Source: Novosphingobium sp. Chol11
GTDB lineage: Bacteria > Pseudomonadota > Alphaproteobacteria > Sphingomonadales > Sphingomonadaceae
NCBI RefSeq assembly: GCF_900218065.1
Contig: NZ_OBMU01000004.1
Location: 1 to 32,002, forward strand
Length of the DNA: 32,002 nucleotides
Direction: 5' to 3'
Shown: piece after piece, positions 7,939 to 16,402 of the stretch
Numbering within the stretch: position 1 is the first letter of the stretch
Layout of the letters: every line of letters begins with the position of its first letter
The notes under the pieces: generated by a model
The model's input: only the letters and a program-made list of their open reading frames with translations
What the model was told of the DNA's origin: nothing
Databases searched by the model: none
Made by a program: the position numbers and the translations under genes

Positions 7939-8243
7939 TTCTGGTTCCGAGTCACTCCAGCCATACGGCGGACAAATAGCTCAACGTAAGTCAGCTTGCT
8001 TTTGAGGGCTATTGGTTCACCTTCGCGGTGAAGCATGGCTGCGCGTGGAAAAACCAATGGCGTGTCGCCGACAGTAATTTGCATTTCGGTAGCTAGTTTT
8101 TCTACATCTGCGCCGGTTAGCTTAGGGTCACATTCCGATGAACATGCAGCAGTAAGCAACGCGATAAACGCAGCTATAATATTGCGAAGTGGTAGCGATC
8201 TGGCTGCCCGATCGTCTGCAATCAGTACTATGCGCCGTATCAT
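7914..8243 (-). CDS. Small lipoprotein, possibly frameshifted
   Basis: A 109-aa protein with a lipoprotein signal: LRNIIAAFIALLTAAC, a lipobox ending in Cys34, so it would be lipidated and held in a membrane. The remainder (LTGADVEKLATEMQITVGDTPLVFP...EGEPIALKSKLTYVELFV) has no family I recognise. The last residues (RRMAGVTRNQKCARFAPY) probably arise from the frameshift discussed for the next gene. Base composition is more AT-rich than the flanking operons. Confidence 0.55.
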   Translation of the reverse strand: MIRRIVLIADDRAARSLPLRNIIAAFIALLTAACSSECDPKLTGADVEKLATEMQITVGDTPLVFPRAAMLHREGEPIALKSKLTYVELFVRRMAGVTRNQKCARFAPY

Positions 8244-8844
8244 TACAGTGCAGCTCCAATTTTTTGCCCTGATTTACCTGCAAACATGCTGTCGGTGCAT
8301 TATCGGCATTTCCTTTAAGAATGCTGCATGTACGAAAAACCGGTGTTTTCCGTCAGTTTCCGGTTTGGAGCACGATACAAGGTCGGCTAAATGACCCACT
8401 AGGGTCGTAGGCGGCCTTTGGGAAATTTCTGCCGTTCCCCGGCGCCAGGTCGAACGGCAGGTATAGTCATGAGCTGACATCCGGCGTCTGCACGACCGGC
8501 ATCGCAGAACGACACAAATTGAGCCTTTACGGGCTGCAGTTTCGGAGCTTCGAGCAGCGAATAGCTGCCGCGCGAGCAGTTTGCTGAAAGCAGCTATTAC
8601 CTGAACAGCGGCAGCGACGCTCAGTTAAAAGATAACTGTAGCCAGCAACTGCGACCAAAACACCGCGGAGCACCAAGCCCGGCACGAGGAAATATAGAAG
8701 GGATTTGCCGGCTCACGAGGAGGCGGGAAGGTGCTCCTCAACCCGTGCCCCACCTTCGCGCCCACGCGGCGGTGCAGTTGCTCTACCAGTGCTCAAATAA
8801 CTCGCAATAATCGCACCGTCAGTTTCCTCGTGGCCCGCTCCAAG
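8244..8844. other. Non-coding stretch
   Basis: About 600 bases between the lipoprotein gene and pseudoazurin without a supported gene. Small frames here lack ribosome sites and recognisable sequence. No tRNA fold was seen. Confidence 0.5.
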
Positions 8845-9282
8845 TCACCGTCCACGTCCTAAGTATTGGAGCATCCGGGTCTTGCCCATCCCAGGCAGCT
8901 TAGCCGCAGCAGCCTGAACTTGCGCCTTATTTGCGGCAGATCCAACCTGAACAATTCCGACCATGCCCATGCCGAGATGCGGCAAGCACTTGTAGCCATA
9001 AAGCCCGGGCTTGCTGAACCTCACCACGATCTCCTGGTCGATCTTGCCCTTGAACGGGGCTGCACCTTGCGGGATCATCCCGGCAATGCTCTCAGCATTG
9101 TGGCCCTTGTTGGTCGCAACGAACTTGACCGTGTCGCCAGGCGCAACATTGAGGTAGGCCGGCTCAAATACCATCATGCCTTCGGTGCCCTTGTTGAGCA
9201 TCTTGACCTGATGCTCCTTGGCCTCTGCCGCCGTCGCAAACAAGCCCAAGCCGACAACGGCGCTGATAACCATTTTCATCAT
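8845..9282 (-). CDS. Pseudoazurin (type 1 copper protein)
   Basis: A 145-aa exported cupredoxin. The signal peptide [21 protein letters not shown] is followed by [38 protein letters not shown] and [18 protein letters not shown]. The copper ligands are His61, Cys99, His102 and Met107, with exactly the His-38-Cys-3-His-5-Met spacing of pseudoazurins. These periplasmic electron carriers usually serve nitrite or nitrous oxide reductase, but no denitrification gene is in the window. ATG 9282 is chosen because GGGAGA lies 3 bases before it and it starts the signal peptide. It is divergent from the sugar-dehydrogenase operon at 9515, so an electron-transfer link to that operon is possible. Confidence 0.93.
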   Translation of the reverse strand: MMKMVISAVVGLGLFATAAEAKEHQVKMLNKGTEGMMVFEPAYLNVAPGDTVKFVATNKGHNAESIAGMIPQGAAPFKGKIDQEIVVRFSKPGLYGYKCLPHLGMGMVGIVQVGSAANKAQVQAAAAKLPGMGKTRMLQYLGRGR

Positions 9283-9380
9283 ACGTTCTCCCATGATCGT
9301 GGCATTCCCGGAGTGGTGCAAGCGCGCTTTGCCCACAGCATTTTTTCGCTTCAATTTTGATGACCTAGCGCATCTGCCTG

Positions 9381-9429
9381 AGCCCTTCAAAGAAAATAGG
9401 ACTTGTCCGTCCATTTTGTTTGAAGGGCT
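9381..9429. promoter_or_regulatory. Large imperfect palindrome in the divergent promoter region
   Basis: AGCCCTTCAAA (9381-9391) and TTTGAAGGGCT (9419-9429) form a perfect 11-bp inverted repeat. The inner arms are also related (AAAATAGGAC against GTCCATTTT). It lies between pseudoazurin (-) and the sugar operon (+), so it is a candidate operator or cruciform-prone site for one or both. Confidence 0.55.
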
Positions 9430-9466
9430 GCTGCGTCGGTGATATGCAGCAAACGGGAAGAGCGGG

Positions 9467-9493
9467 AGGATCGCGCGTTGTGCGCGCCATCCT
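9467..9493 (+). promoter_or_regulatory. Leader hairpin before the sugar operon
   Basis: A 27-base near-perfect inverted repeat: arms AGGATCGCGCG and CGCGCCATCCT with a single C-C mismatch and a tiny loop. It ends 21 bases before ATG 9515 and just ahead of the ribosome site GAGGAGGAG (9502-9510). It may act as an mRNA hairpin or an operator. Confidence 0.45.
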
Positions 9494-9514
9494 GCCCACC
9501 CGAGGAGGAGCCTG

Positions 9515-10654
9515 ATGGAACGAGTGCGTTACGGCATGATCGGTGGCGGCAAGGGCGCATTTATCGGCGGCGTCCATCGCACTGCCGCGGCTATCGCCGG
9601 CAACTGGCAGCTCGTCGCGGGTGCCTTTTCCTCGACACCCGATGTCTCTCGCGCTTCGGGGCTGGAACTGGGCATCGACCCCGCTCGCACCTACGGCTCG
9701 TGGCGGGAGATGCTTGCCGCCGAAGCCGCTCTTCCTGCGATGGAGCGGATCGAAGCTGTGGCGATCGTCACCCCGAACCATATGCATGCAGCGCCAGCGA
9801 TTGCTGCACTTGAGGCGGGCTTCGACGTCATCATCGAAAAGCCGCTGGCCGATACCCCGGAGGCGGCGCAGGCGATTGCCGATGCCGCCGAGCAAACCGG
9901 CCGCCGCATCGCCGTGACCCATACCTACACCGGCTATCCGTTGGTTAAGCAGGCCCGGCGGCTCGTTACTTCCGGCAAGTTTGGCAAGGTCCGCCGCGTT
10001 GCGGTGCGCTACATGCAGGACTGGCTGTCGCGCCCTGAGGACCTGATCGAGAACAAGCAGGCCGAGTGGCGGGTCGACCCGACGCGCTCCGGAGAAGCGG
10101 GTGCGTTCGGCGACATCGGCACCCACGCGGCGAACTTGGTCGAATTCATCACCGGAGAGCGGCTATCCGCAATCTGTGCGGATCTCTCGATGCTTCCTGG
10201 CCGCCGGATCGATGATGATGGCGCCGCCCTGTTCCGGCTCTCCGGAGGAGGGCGCGGGACGCTCATGGCCAGCCAGGTTTGCGTGGGCGACATCAATGAC
10301 CTGACGATCGATGTCTACTGCGACGACGCCGGCCTCCACTGGCGCCAGGAAGAGCCGAACACATTGCGCATCGGATATCGCGACCGGCCGACGGAGATTT
10401 GGCACGCCGGTGCCAACAGAGCCTATCTCGCTCCCGATGTCCTTGCCATCCAGCGCACGCCTGCCGGGCACCCGGAGGGCTATTTGGAAGCTTTCGCCAA
10501 CATCTATTCCGCATTCGGACGCGCAATTCGCGGGACGGAAGATGCTTTGGACGAGCCGGGGTTCGCGACGATCGCCGACGCTCTGTCGGGAATGAACTTC
10601 ATCCGTGCCAGCTTGCAATCCAGCCGCGCCGGCGCGGTCTGGACCGACCTTTGA
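9515..10654 (+). CDS. Gfo/Idh/MocA family oxidoreductase
   Basis: A 379-aa NAD(P)-dependent sugar dehydrogenase-like protein. The N-terminal Rossmann fold has [16 protein letters not shown] (residues 7-22), [17 protein letters not shown] and the family EKP motif (108-110). The C-terminal domain includes [19 protein letters not shown], the substrate-side His motif. Members oxidise or reduce sugar hydroxyl/keto groups, often at C3, with a nicotinamide cofactor. The start follows a strong GAGGAGGAG. It is the first gene of a seven-gene operon and is cytoplasmic (no signal). It may reduce or interconvert 3-keto sugars produced by the GMC dehydrogenase of the same operon; the exact substrate is unknown. 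Confidence 0.92.
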   Translation: MERVRYGMIGGGKGAFIGGVHRTAAAIAGNWQLVAGAFSSTPDVSRASGLELGIDPARTYGSWREMLAAEAALPAMERIEAVAIVTPNHMHAAPAIAALEAGFDVIIEKPLADTPEAAQAIADAAEQTGRRIAVTHTYTGYPLVKQARRLVTSGKFGKVRRVAVRYMQDWLSRPEDLIENKQAEWRVDPTRSGEAGAFGDIGTHAANLVEFITGERLSAICADLSMLPGRRIDDDGAALFRLSGGGRGTLMASQVCVGDINDLTIDVYCDDAGLHWRQEEPNTLRIGYRDRPTEIWHAGANRAYLAPDVLAIQRTPAGHPEGYLEAFANIYSAFGRAIRGTEDALDEPGFATIADALSGMNFIRASLQSSRAGAVWTDL

Positions 10655-10665
10655 GAGGACATGCC

Positions 10666-11739
10666 ATGAAAGGTCCTGCAATTTTCCTCGCGCAGTTCGC
10701 GGGTAGCGAGGCGCCATTTAACACTCTCGATTCCATCACCCGCTATATGGGCGATCTTGGTTATAAGGGCGTGCAGATACCCACGTGGGAAACCGGCCTG
10801 TTCGACCTTCGCAGGGCAGCGGAAAGCCAGGATTACGTGGACGAGGTCAAGGGCATCTGCGCCAACAACGGCGTCGAGGTCACCGAACTGTCAACGCACC
10901 TTCAAGGCCAGCTTGTCGCCACCCATCCGGCCTATGATCGGCTGTTCGACGGTTTTGCACCGGCGTACCTCCACGGCAATCCTACGGCACGCACCGAGTG
11001 GGCGGTCGATCAGGTCAAGCTCGCTGCCAAGGCCAGCCAACGTTTCGGCTGCACCGCCCACGCGACATTCTCGGGCGCGCTGATGTGGCACACGGTCTAT
11101 CCCTGGCCGCAACGGCCTGCGGGTCTCGTCGAGCAGGGTTTCGCAGAACTAGCCCGGCGTTGGCGGCCAATACTCGACACTTTCGAAGACAATGGCGTGA
11201 ATGTCTGCTTTGAGTTGCATCCAGGTGAAGATCTGCATGACGGCGTGACGTTCGAGCGGTTCTTGGCTGAGCTGGACAACCATTCCCGAGTTAACATTCT
11301 CTACGATCCCAGCCACTTCGTGCTGCAGCACCTCGATTATCTGGCGTTCATCGACATCTATCATGAGCGGATCAAGGCATTCCACGTCAAGGATGCGGAG
11401 TTTCGCCCCAGCGGCCGCGCAGGGGTCTATGGCTCTTATTCACCATGGGCCGAACGGCCCGGTCGCTTCCGCTCACTGGGCGATGGTCAGGTCGACTTTA
11501 CCGGCATTTTCACCAAGCTGACGCATTACGGTTATCAGGGCTGGGCCGTGCTCGAGTGGGAGTGCGCCTTCAAGCATCCCGAGCAGGGCGCCGCCGAGGG
11601 CGCGCCGTTCATTGCGCGCCACATGATCCGCAAGGCTGACAAGGCGTTCGACGACTTTGCCGGCGGCGCCAGCGATCCGGCGCTGCTCAACGATGTGCTG
11701 GGTCTTACGCAAAAGCACCAGGTCACGTTAGGGGGATGA
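10666..11739 (+). CDS. Sugar phosphate isomerase/epimerase (TIM-barrel, AP_endonuc_2 fold)
   Basis: A 357-aa xylose isomerase-like TIM-barrel protein. Recognisable strands include GYKGVQIPTWE, CFELHPGEDLHDG, NILYDPSHFVLQHLDYLAFID, IKAFHVKDAEF and GWAVLEWECAFKHPEQG; the Glu, Asp, His and Glu residues in these strands make the usual metal site. Relatives act on keto sugars as isomerases, epimerases or eliminating lyases. The start at 10666 follows GAGAGGACATGCC; the long in-frame upstream extension overlaps the Gfo/Idh gene in another frame and is spurious. The gap to the previous gene is 11 bases and the next ATG overlaps this stop by 4 bases. Confidence 0.9.
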   Translation: MKGPAIFLAQFAGSEAPFNTLDSITRYMGDLGYKGVQIPTWETGLFDLRRAAESQDYVDEVKGICANNGVEVTELSTHLQGQLVATHPAYDRLFDGFAPAYLHGNPTARTEWAVDQVKLAAKASQRFGCTAHATFSGALMWHTVYPWPQRPAGLVEQGFAELARRWRPILDTFEDNGVNVCFELHPGEDLHDGVTFERFLAELDNHSRVNILYDPSHFVLQHLDYLAFIDIYHERIKAFHVKDAEFRPSGRAGVYGSYSPWAERPGRFRSLGDGQVDFTGIFTKLTHYGYQGWAVLEWECAFKHPEQGAAEGAPFIARHMIRKADKAFDDFAGGASDPALLNDVLGLTQKHQVTLGG

Positions 11740-13061
11740 TCATGGAAGAACGGCTTTACAACCGCCGCGCGCTGTTCTGGATCTGCGTGCTTGCGCTGTT
11801 CGTCGCGGCAATGTCGAATTCCATCCGCGCGGGCGCCGCCGGTGCGCTGAAGACGGCGCTGCTCGATCCCATCGATGCCCACCATTCGGGCGAGATGATC
11901 GGCACTGTGCTCGGCAGTTCCTTTCTCGGCTTCGCGCTGAGCCTGCTGGTCGTGAGCCCGCTGCTTGATCGGATCGGGGCCAAGCGGATGATCTTGTTCG
12001 CGTCCGCCTGCTTCATCGTCGGACCCCTGCTGGTGCTCGCATCGCCGTTCTTCGGCGGCTCCCTGTACCTCATGCTGAACCTGGCCATGGTGATCTGGGG
12101 CTTTGGATGGGGCGCGAGCGAGGCGACTATCAACCCCGTCACTGCGACACTCTTCTCAGACGACAAGACCGGGAAGCTGAATCACCTACATGCATGGTGG
12201 CCTGCCGGTATCGTTCTTGGCGGACTTCTGAGCGTGCTGTTCTTCCAGATGCTCGACCTGCCGTGGCAGGCTCTGATCGCCTTGCCGATCGTGCCGGGTG
12301 CGGTGTTGGGTCTTTGGGCCGCACGGCACCACTTCCCGCAGACCGAGAGCACCGCTCAGGGAGTCAGGTTCGGCGAGATGTTGGCCGAACCGTTCCGCCG
12401 GCCCACATTCTGGGTCTTCTTCGCGATCATGTTCCTGACCGCCTCGGCGGAACTGGCGCCGGGGGCGTGGGTGGACGTGGCGCTGACGCAGACGGTGAAG
12501 ATGCCCGGCATCCTGGTGCTGGTGTACGTTTCGGCGATCATGTTCGTCATGCGCCACTTCGCCGGCCCACTTGACCGGATTTTCTCCGACATGGGTCTCC
12601 TGCTCATCTCAACGGTTCCCGCCGCGCTTGGCCTCTATCTGCTCAGCACTGCCGATTCGCCGTTCACGGCCGTCCTTGCGGCAACGCTGTGGGCGATCGG
12701 CGTCTGCTTCATGTGGCCGACGATGATGGCGGCGGTATCTCGTCGTTACTTCCGCAGTGGACCATGGGGAATCGGACTGATCGGGTTTGCGGGTGCGATG
12801 GCGATCTACTTCGTCCTCCCCAGGCTCGGGGTGATCTACGACGACGCGAAACTCGCCAAGGCTGGCGGCGCTGACGCTTTCGCCGCCCTCCAGCCCGGCT
12901 CGGCGGAATATGGGCAAGTCATGGCCTACGCGGCGGAAACCTCGTTCAAGGCGATCGCCGTCATCCCAGTGGTCCTGTTCTTCATATTCGCCGTGGTCTG
13001 GATGCTGGAGCGCCGCAAGCGCGCCAGCGCGGTCACGCCAGCACAGATGCCGGCCGTATGA
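11736..13061 (+). CDS. MFS sugar permease
   Basis: A 441-aa major facilitator superfamily protein with about 12 hydrophobic segments. Charged loop motifs such as SPLLDRIGAKRMIL (the loop 2-3 signature) and ARHHFPQTES mark the two halves. The sequence resembles sugar MFS transporters of the FucP/nucleoside-permease group. Near residues 365-395 a hydrophilic loop (DDAKLAKAGGADAFAALQPGS) separates the last helices. It probably imports the sugar or keto sugar handled by the operon through the inner membrane. Translation is coupled to both neighbours, with ATGA overlaps at each end. Confidence 0.9.
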   Translation: MIMEERLYNRRALFWICVLALFVAAMSNSIRAGAAGALKTALLDPIDAHHSGEMIGTVLGSSFLGFALSLLVVSPLLDRIGAKRMILFASACFIVGPLLVLASPFFGGSLYLMLNLAMVIWGFGWGASEATINPVTATLFSDDKTGKLNHLHAWWPAGIVLGGLLSVLFFQMLDLPWQALIALPIVPGAVLGLWAARHHFPQTESTAQGVRFGEMLAEPFRRPTFWVFFAIMFLTASAELAPGAWVDVALTQTVKMPGILVLVYVSAIMFVMRHFAGPLDRIFSDMGLLLISTVPAALGLYLLSTADSPFTAVLAATLWAIGVCFMWPTMMAAVSRRYFRSGPWGIGLIGFAGAMAIYFVLPRLGVIYDDAKLAKAGGADAFAALQPGSAEYGQVMAYAAETSFKAIAVIPVVLFFIFAVVWMLERRKRASAVTPAQMPAV

Positions 13062-13915
13062 AAATCGGGATAAATCTGCTGCTCTGGACCGGGCACGTCA
13101 CCGATGCGCAGGCTCCGGTGCTGCAAGCGCTCAAGGCAACCGGATTCGACGGGGTCGAGGTGCCGGTGTTCGACCCTTCGGATCCGGGCCACTACCGGGC
13201 CCTTGCGCAGCACCTCGACGATCTGGGTCTCAAGCGCACGGCCGTAACGGTGATCCCCGACCCCGCGCATTCGCCGATCGCGGATGATGCAACCGCGCGG
13301 CGCGCTGCCAGCGACTACCTGCTGAGGGTCATCGAATGCTGCAATGAGCTTGGGGCCGAGGTTCTCGCCGGCCCATGGTTCCAGGCGCTTGGCGACTTCA
13401 CCGGTCAGGGACCGACGGAGCAGGAGCTTGAGCGCTGTGCCGAGGTCCACCGCCGGGTGGCTCAGCCGGCGCGGGACGCGGGCCTGATCTGCGCTTTGGA
13501 GCCGCTAAACCGCTTCGAATGCCACCTTCTCAACACGTGCGAGCAATCGAGTTCCTATCTGAGGCGCCTGGGCGAAGATGGCTTCGGCATTCTCTACGAC
13601 ACATTCCATGCGAACATTGAAGAGAAAGACCCGGTCGCTGTGCTGCTTCGGGCTTACGATCGCGGCGACGTCAACCACGTCCACATCAGCGAGAACGATC
13701 GCGGCACGCCGGGCAGGGGCCATGCGGCCATAGCCGAGACGATCGCTGCGCTGAAAGGTAGGGGCTATGAGGGCTGGCTGACGATCGAGGCCTTTGGGAA
13801 GGCACTGCCGGAACTGGCTGCCGCAACGCGCGTCTGGCGCGATTTCTTTGCTGATCCGCAGGACGTCTACGAGAACGGCTATCGCTATATCCGGCAATGC
13901 TGGGACCGAGCTTGA
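13058..13915 (+). CDS. Sugar 3-epimerase-like TIM-barrel protein (tagatose/psicose epimerase type)
   Basis: A 285-aa AP_endonuc_2-fold protein close to D-tagatose/D-psicose 3-epimerases. The metal and catalytic positions fit that group: Glu148 (LEPLNRFE), Asp181 (LYDTFHANIEE), His209 (VHISENDRGTPGRGH) and Glu244 (LTIEAFG). Family members invert C3 of keto sugars with a divalent metal; eliminating relatives open 3-keto glycosides. It starts 4 bases inside the MFS gene (ATGA overlap). It is distinct from the 357-aa protein in the same operon, so two different steps on keto sugars are likely. Confidence 0.9.
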   Translation: MKIGINLLLWTGHVTDAQAPVLQALKATGFDGVEVPVFDPSDPGHYRALAQHLDDLGLKRTAVTVIPDPAHSPIADDATARRAASDYLLRVIECCNELGAEVLAGPWFQALGDFTGQGPTEQELERCAEVHRRVAQPARDAGLICALEPLNRFECHLLNTCEQSSSYLRRLGEDGFGILYDTFHANIEEKDPVAVLLRAYDRGDVNHVHISENDRGTPGRGHAAIAETIAALKGRGYEGWLTIEAFGKALPELAAATRVWRDFFADPQDVYENGYRYIRQCWDRA

Positions 13916-13929
13916 AGGAATTCGCTCCA

Positions 13930-14664
13930 ATGAAAACAGACACGTTCGCTCTCGACCGCCGGGCTCTGCTCGGCCGAGCCTTGCTCCTGCTCGGCACCAC
14001 GGCGGTCCCGATCGAAGGGCTTCTCGCCGCCCAAGGCAAGCCGGCCAAGCCTTTCTTGTCGGCACCGCGTCTCGCCTTGCTCAGCGCGGTAGCCGACACC
14101 ATCGTTCCTCGCACCGATACGCCGGGCGCGAGTGAGGTCGGTGTACCCAAGCTGCTCGACGGCATGCTCCGCGACTGGGCTGGTCCGAGCCAGCGCGATG
14201 CGCTGATCGGGGCTCTCGACAAGATCGATACCCTGGCGCGCCAGCAACATGGCAAAAGCTTCGCCGCGCTCGATCCGCAAACCCGTGAAACATTCTTGAT
14301 TGCGCATGACATTGCCGCGCTCAAGCCCATCAAGCGCCCTGCAGAATCTGTCCTTTCCTCTCCGCCAGCGACGGTGGTGGATCCCAACTATGGTCGTCCC
14401 AAGCAGGCGCCGGCGCAGACCCCGGTGCAGGATTCCGTTCCCGGCAAGGCCGAAAAGAGTGGTGAGAGCGCGGTCGTGATCGCGACTGCCGCGGTTGCCG
14501 ATCCTGGCTACCAGAAGCTCAAAGAACTGATCGTGACCCTGTACTACTATTCCGAGTCCGCCCTCACCCAGGAGCTGGCTTACGAACACAACCCAGGCAC
14601 TTGGCAGCCTTCGGTTCCTGTAACGCCCAAAACGCGCGCCACCGGCGGCGTTGGCCAGTTCTAA
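13930..14664 (+). CDS. Gluconate 2-dehydrogenase subunit 3-like protein (small subunit of GMC sugar dehydrogenase)
   Basis: A 244-aa exported protein with a Tat-type signal: LDRRALLGRALLLLGTTAVP. The Gluconate_2-dh3 domain follows (LSAVADTIVPRTDTPGASEVGVPKLLDGMLRDW) and ends with YYYSESALTQELAYEHNPGTWQPSVPV, the typical C-terminus. A Pro/Ala-rich stretch around residues 140-180 interrupts it. In gluconate and glucoside 3-dehydrogenases this subunit escorts the FAD subunit through the Tat pathway. ATG 13930 is preferred over an in-frame ATG at 13897 because it places the twin-arginine motif near the N-terminus and has AAGGA upstream. The GMC subunit follows 15 bases later. Confidence 0.9.
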   Translation: MKTDTFALDRRALLGRALLLLGTTAVPIEGLLAAQGKPAKPFLSAPRLALLSAVADTIVPRTDTPGASEVGVPKLLDGMLRDWAGPSQRDALIGALDKIDTLARQQHGKSFAALDPQTRETFLIAHDIAALKPIKRPAESVLSSPPATVVDPNYGRPKQAPAQTPVQDSVPGKAEKSGESAVVIATAAVADPGYQKLKELIVTLYYYSESALTQELAYEHNPGTWQPSVPVTPKTRATGGVGQF

Positions 14665-14679
14665 TTCGGAGAGCGCAAG

Positions 14680-16368
14680 ATGTTTGATGCAATCGTCATC
14701 GGCTCGGGAATGAGCGGCGGAATTGCCGCCAAAGAACTGTGCGAGCGCGGGCTGAAGACCCTGGTACTTGAGCGCGGTCGCAAGCTGGAGCACGGCGCGT
14801 CCTACACGGACTGGATGCAGCCGTGGGATATCGGCAACGCCAATCTCGTGCCCGAAGAAGAATTGGAGCGCGATTATCCCATCCAGGGGAAATGTTATGC
14901 GATGAGCGCTGCGACCAAGCAGTATTGGGTGAAGGACAGCGAACACCCCTACAGCACGCCCGAGGGGAAGCCGTTCAGCTGGATCCGCGGTTATCATCTT
15001 GGCGGCCGATCGATCATGTGGGGCCGTCAGAGCTACCGTCTGAGCGAGATGGACTTTGCGGCCAACGCGAAGGACGGCCATGGTTCGGATTGGCCGATCC
15101 GCTATAGCGATATCGCGCCGTGGTACGATCATATCGAGAAGTTCATCGGCGTTGCCGGATCGAACGAGGGCTTGGCTCAGCTTCCGGATGGTCAGTTCCT
15201 CCCCGAGTTCGCGCTCAACGATGCTGAGTTAGAGTTCAAGAAGGCAGTTGAGGGTAAATTCCCGGGCCGCAAGGTCATTTCGGGCCGCGTTGCCAACCTC
15301 TCGCAAGCTCAGCCCCATCATGAGGAACTCGGGCGGACGAGTTGCCAGAACCGCTCCATCTGCGAGCGTGGGTGCAGCTACGGCGCCTATTTCTCCAGCT
15401 TGAGCGCTTCGTTGCCGGCGGCCGAAAAGACAGGCAACCTGACGATTGTGACGGACGCCATCGTCCACAGCATCATCCATGATCCGAAGACCGGGCGGGT
15501 CAGCGGCGTCCGCGTCATCGACAGCAACACGCGCCAGGGCCGAACCTATGAGGCCAAGATGGTCTTTGGCTGTGCGTCGGCGATCGCGACTGCCCAGATC
15601 CTGCTCAATTCGAAGAGTGAGGCCAACCCGCGTGGGCTGGCGAACTCGTCCGACCAGGTGGGCCGCAATCTCATGGATCACCTGTACGGCCTGACGACAG
15701 CCGGATTGATGGCCCGGGGCCCAAGCACCACCTATCACGGCCGCCGGCCGACCGGATTATATATTCCGCGGTATCGAAACGTGACCGAGGGCGAACAGGA
15801 TTTCGTTCGCGGCTTTGGCTATCAGGGCGGCGTCTCGCGCATGGGCTGGCGTACAATGGCTCTGGCCTTCCCGGGGATCGGTGCGAAGCTCAAAGAGCGC
15901 ACCCGTCGGCTCGGGCCTTGGGTGATGTATATCGCCGGCTTTGGCGAGATGCTGCCTCATCCGGACAATCGCGTGACCTTGCATCCGACCCGGACTGACA
16001 AGTGGGGCATTCCCATCGTCCACATCGATTGCGAGCTGCGCGAGAATGAGCGCAAGATGGCCAAGCAGATCCAGGCGGACGCCAGCGCCATGATCAAGGC
16101 CGCGGGAGGAAATGTGGTTGCCACCATGGATGAACCCGGTGCACCGGGCCTGGGCATCCACGAGATGGGCACCGCGTGCATGGGCAAGGACCCGAAGATG
16201 TCGGTCCTCAACCGCTACAACCAAGCGCACGATGTGCCCAACCTGTTCATCACGGACGGCTCAGCGATGGCATCCAGCGGCTGCCAGAACCCTTCCCTGA
16301 CCTACATGGCGCTCTCTGCGCGCGCGGCTGACCATGCCGTGCAGTTTCTCAAGGAAGGCAAGCTCTAG
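14680..16368 (+). CDS. GMC family FAD-dependent sugar dehydrogenase (glucoside 3-dehydrogenase type)
   Basis: A 562-aa GMC oxidoreductase. The N-terminal FAD-binding motif is VIGSGMSGGIAAKEL with VLERGRK. HLGGRSIMWGRQSYRL, SCQNRSICERGCSYGAY and GCASAIATAQILLNS are typical of the membrane or periplasmic gluconate/glucoside dehydrogenase branch. The catalytic pair is His494 (GIHEMGTACMG) and Asn537 (SSGCQNPSLTYMALSARAA). It has no signal peptide of its own, which fits co-export with the Tat-bearing small subunit just upstream. The branch includes 3-dehydrogenases of glucosides, which usually pass electrons to a c-type cytochrome; no such gene is in the operon. The substrate is inferred. Confidence 0.92.
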   Translation: MFDAIVIGSGMSGGIAAKELCERGLKTLVLERGRKLEHGASYTDWMQPWDIGNANLVPEEELERDYPIQGKCYAMSAATKQYWVKDSEHPYSTPEGKPFSWIRGYHLGGRSIMWGRQSYRLSEMDFAANAKDGHGSDWPIRYSDIAPWYDHIEKFIGVAGSNEGLAQLPDGQFLPEFALNDAELEFKKAVEGKFPGRKVISGRVANLSQAQPHHEELGRTSCQNRSICERGCSYGAYFSSLSASLPAAEKTGNLTIVTDAIVHSIIHDPKTGRVSGVRVIDSNTRQGRTYEAKMVFGCASAIATAQILLNSKSEANPRGLANSSDQVGRNLMDHLYGLTTAGLMARGPSTTYHGRRPTGLYIPRYRNVTEGEQDFVRGFGYQGGVSRMGWRTMALAFPGIGAKLKERTRRLGPWVMYIAGFGEMLPHPDNRVTLHPTRTDKWGIPIVHIDCELRENERKMAKQIQADASAMIKAAGGNVVATMDEPGAPGLGIHEMGTACMGKDPKMSVLNRYNQAHDVPNLFITDGSAMASSGCQNPSLTYMALSARAADHAVQFLKEGKL

Positions 16369-16402
16369 GCTGGCCGCAGGGTTTAATCAGAAAGACAGCG
16401 CA

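Noticed and set aside
8866..9360. 164-codon frame on the + strand opposite pseudoazurin
   Set aside because: Shadow; pseudoazurin has exact copper-ligand spacing and a signal peptide.
9283..9380. FNR/Anr box upstream of pseudoazurin
   Set aside because: TTTTGATGACC is present but the matching half-site at the correct spacing is missing.
13885..15132. 415-codon frame on the - strand
   Set aside because: Antisense shadow of the small subunit and GMC genes caused by high GC third positions.
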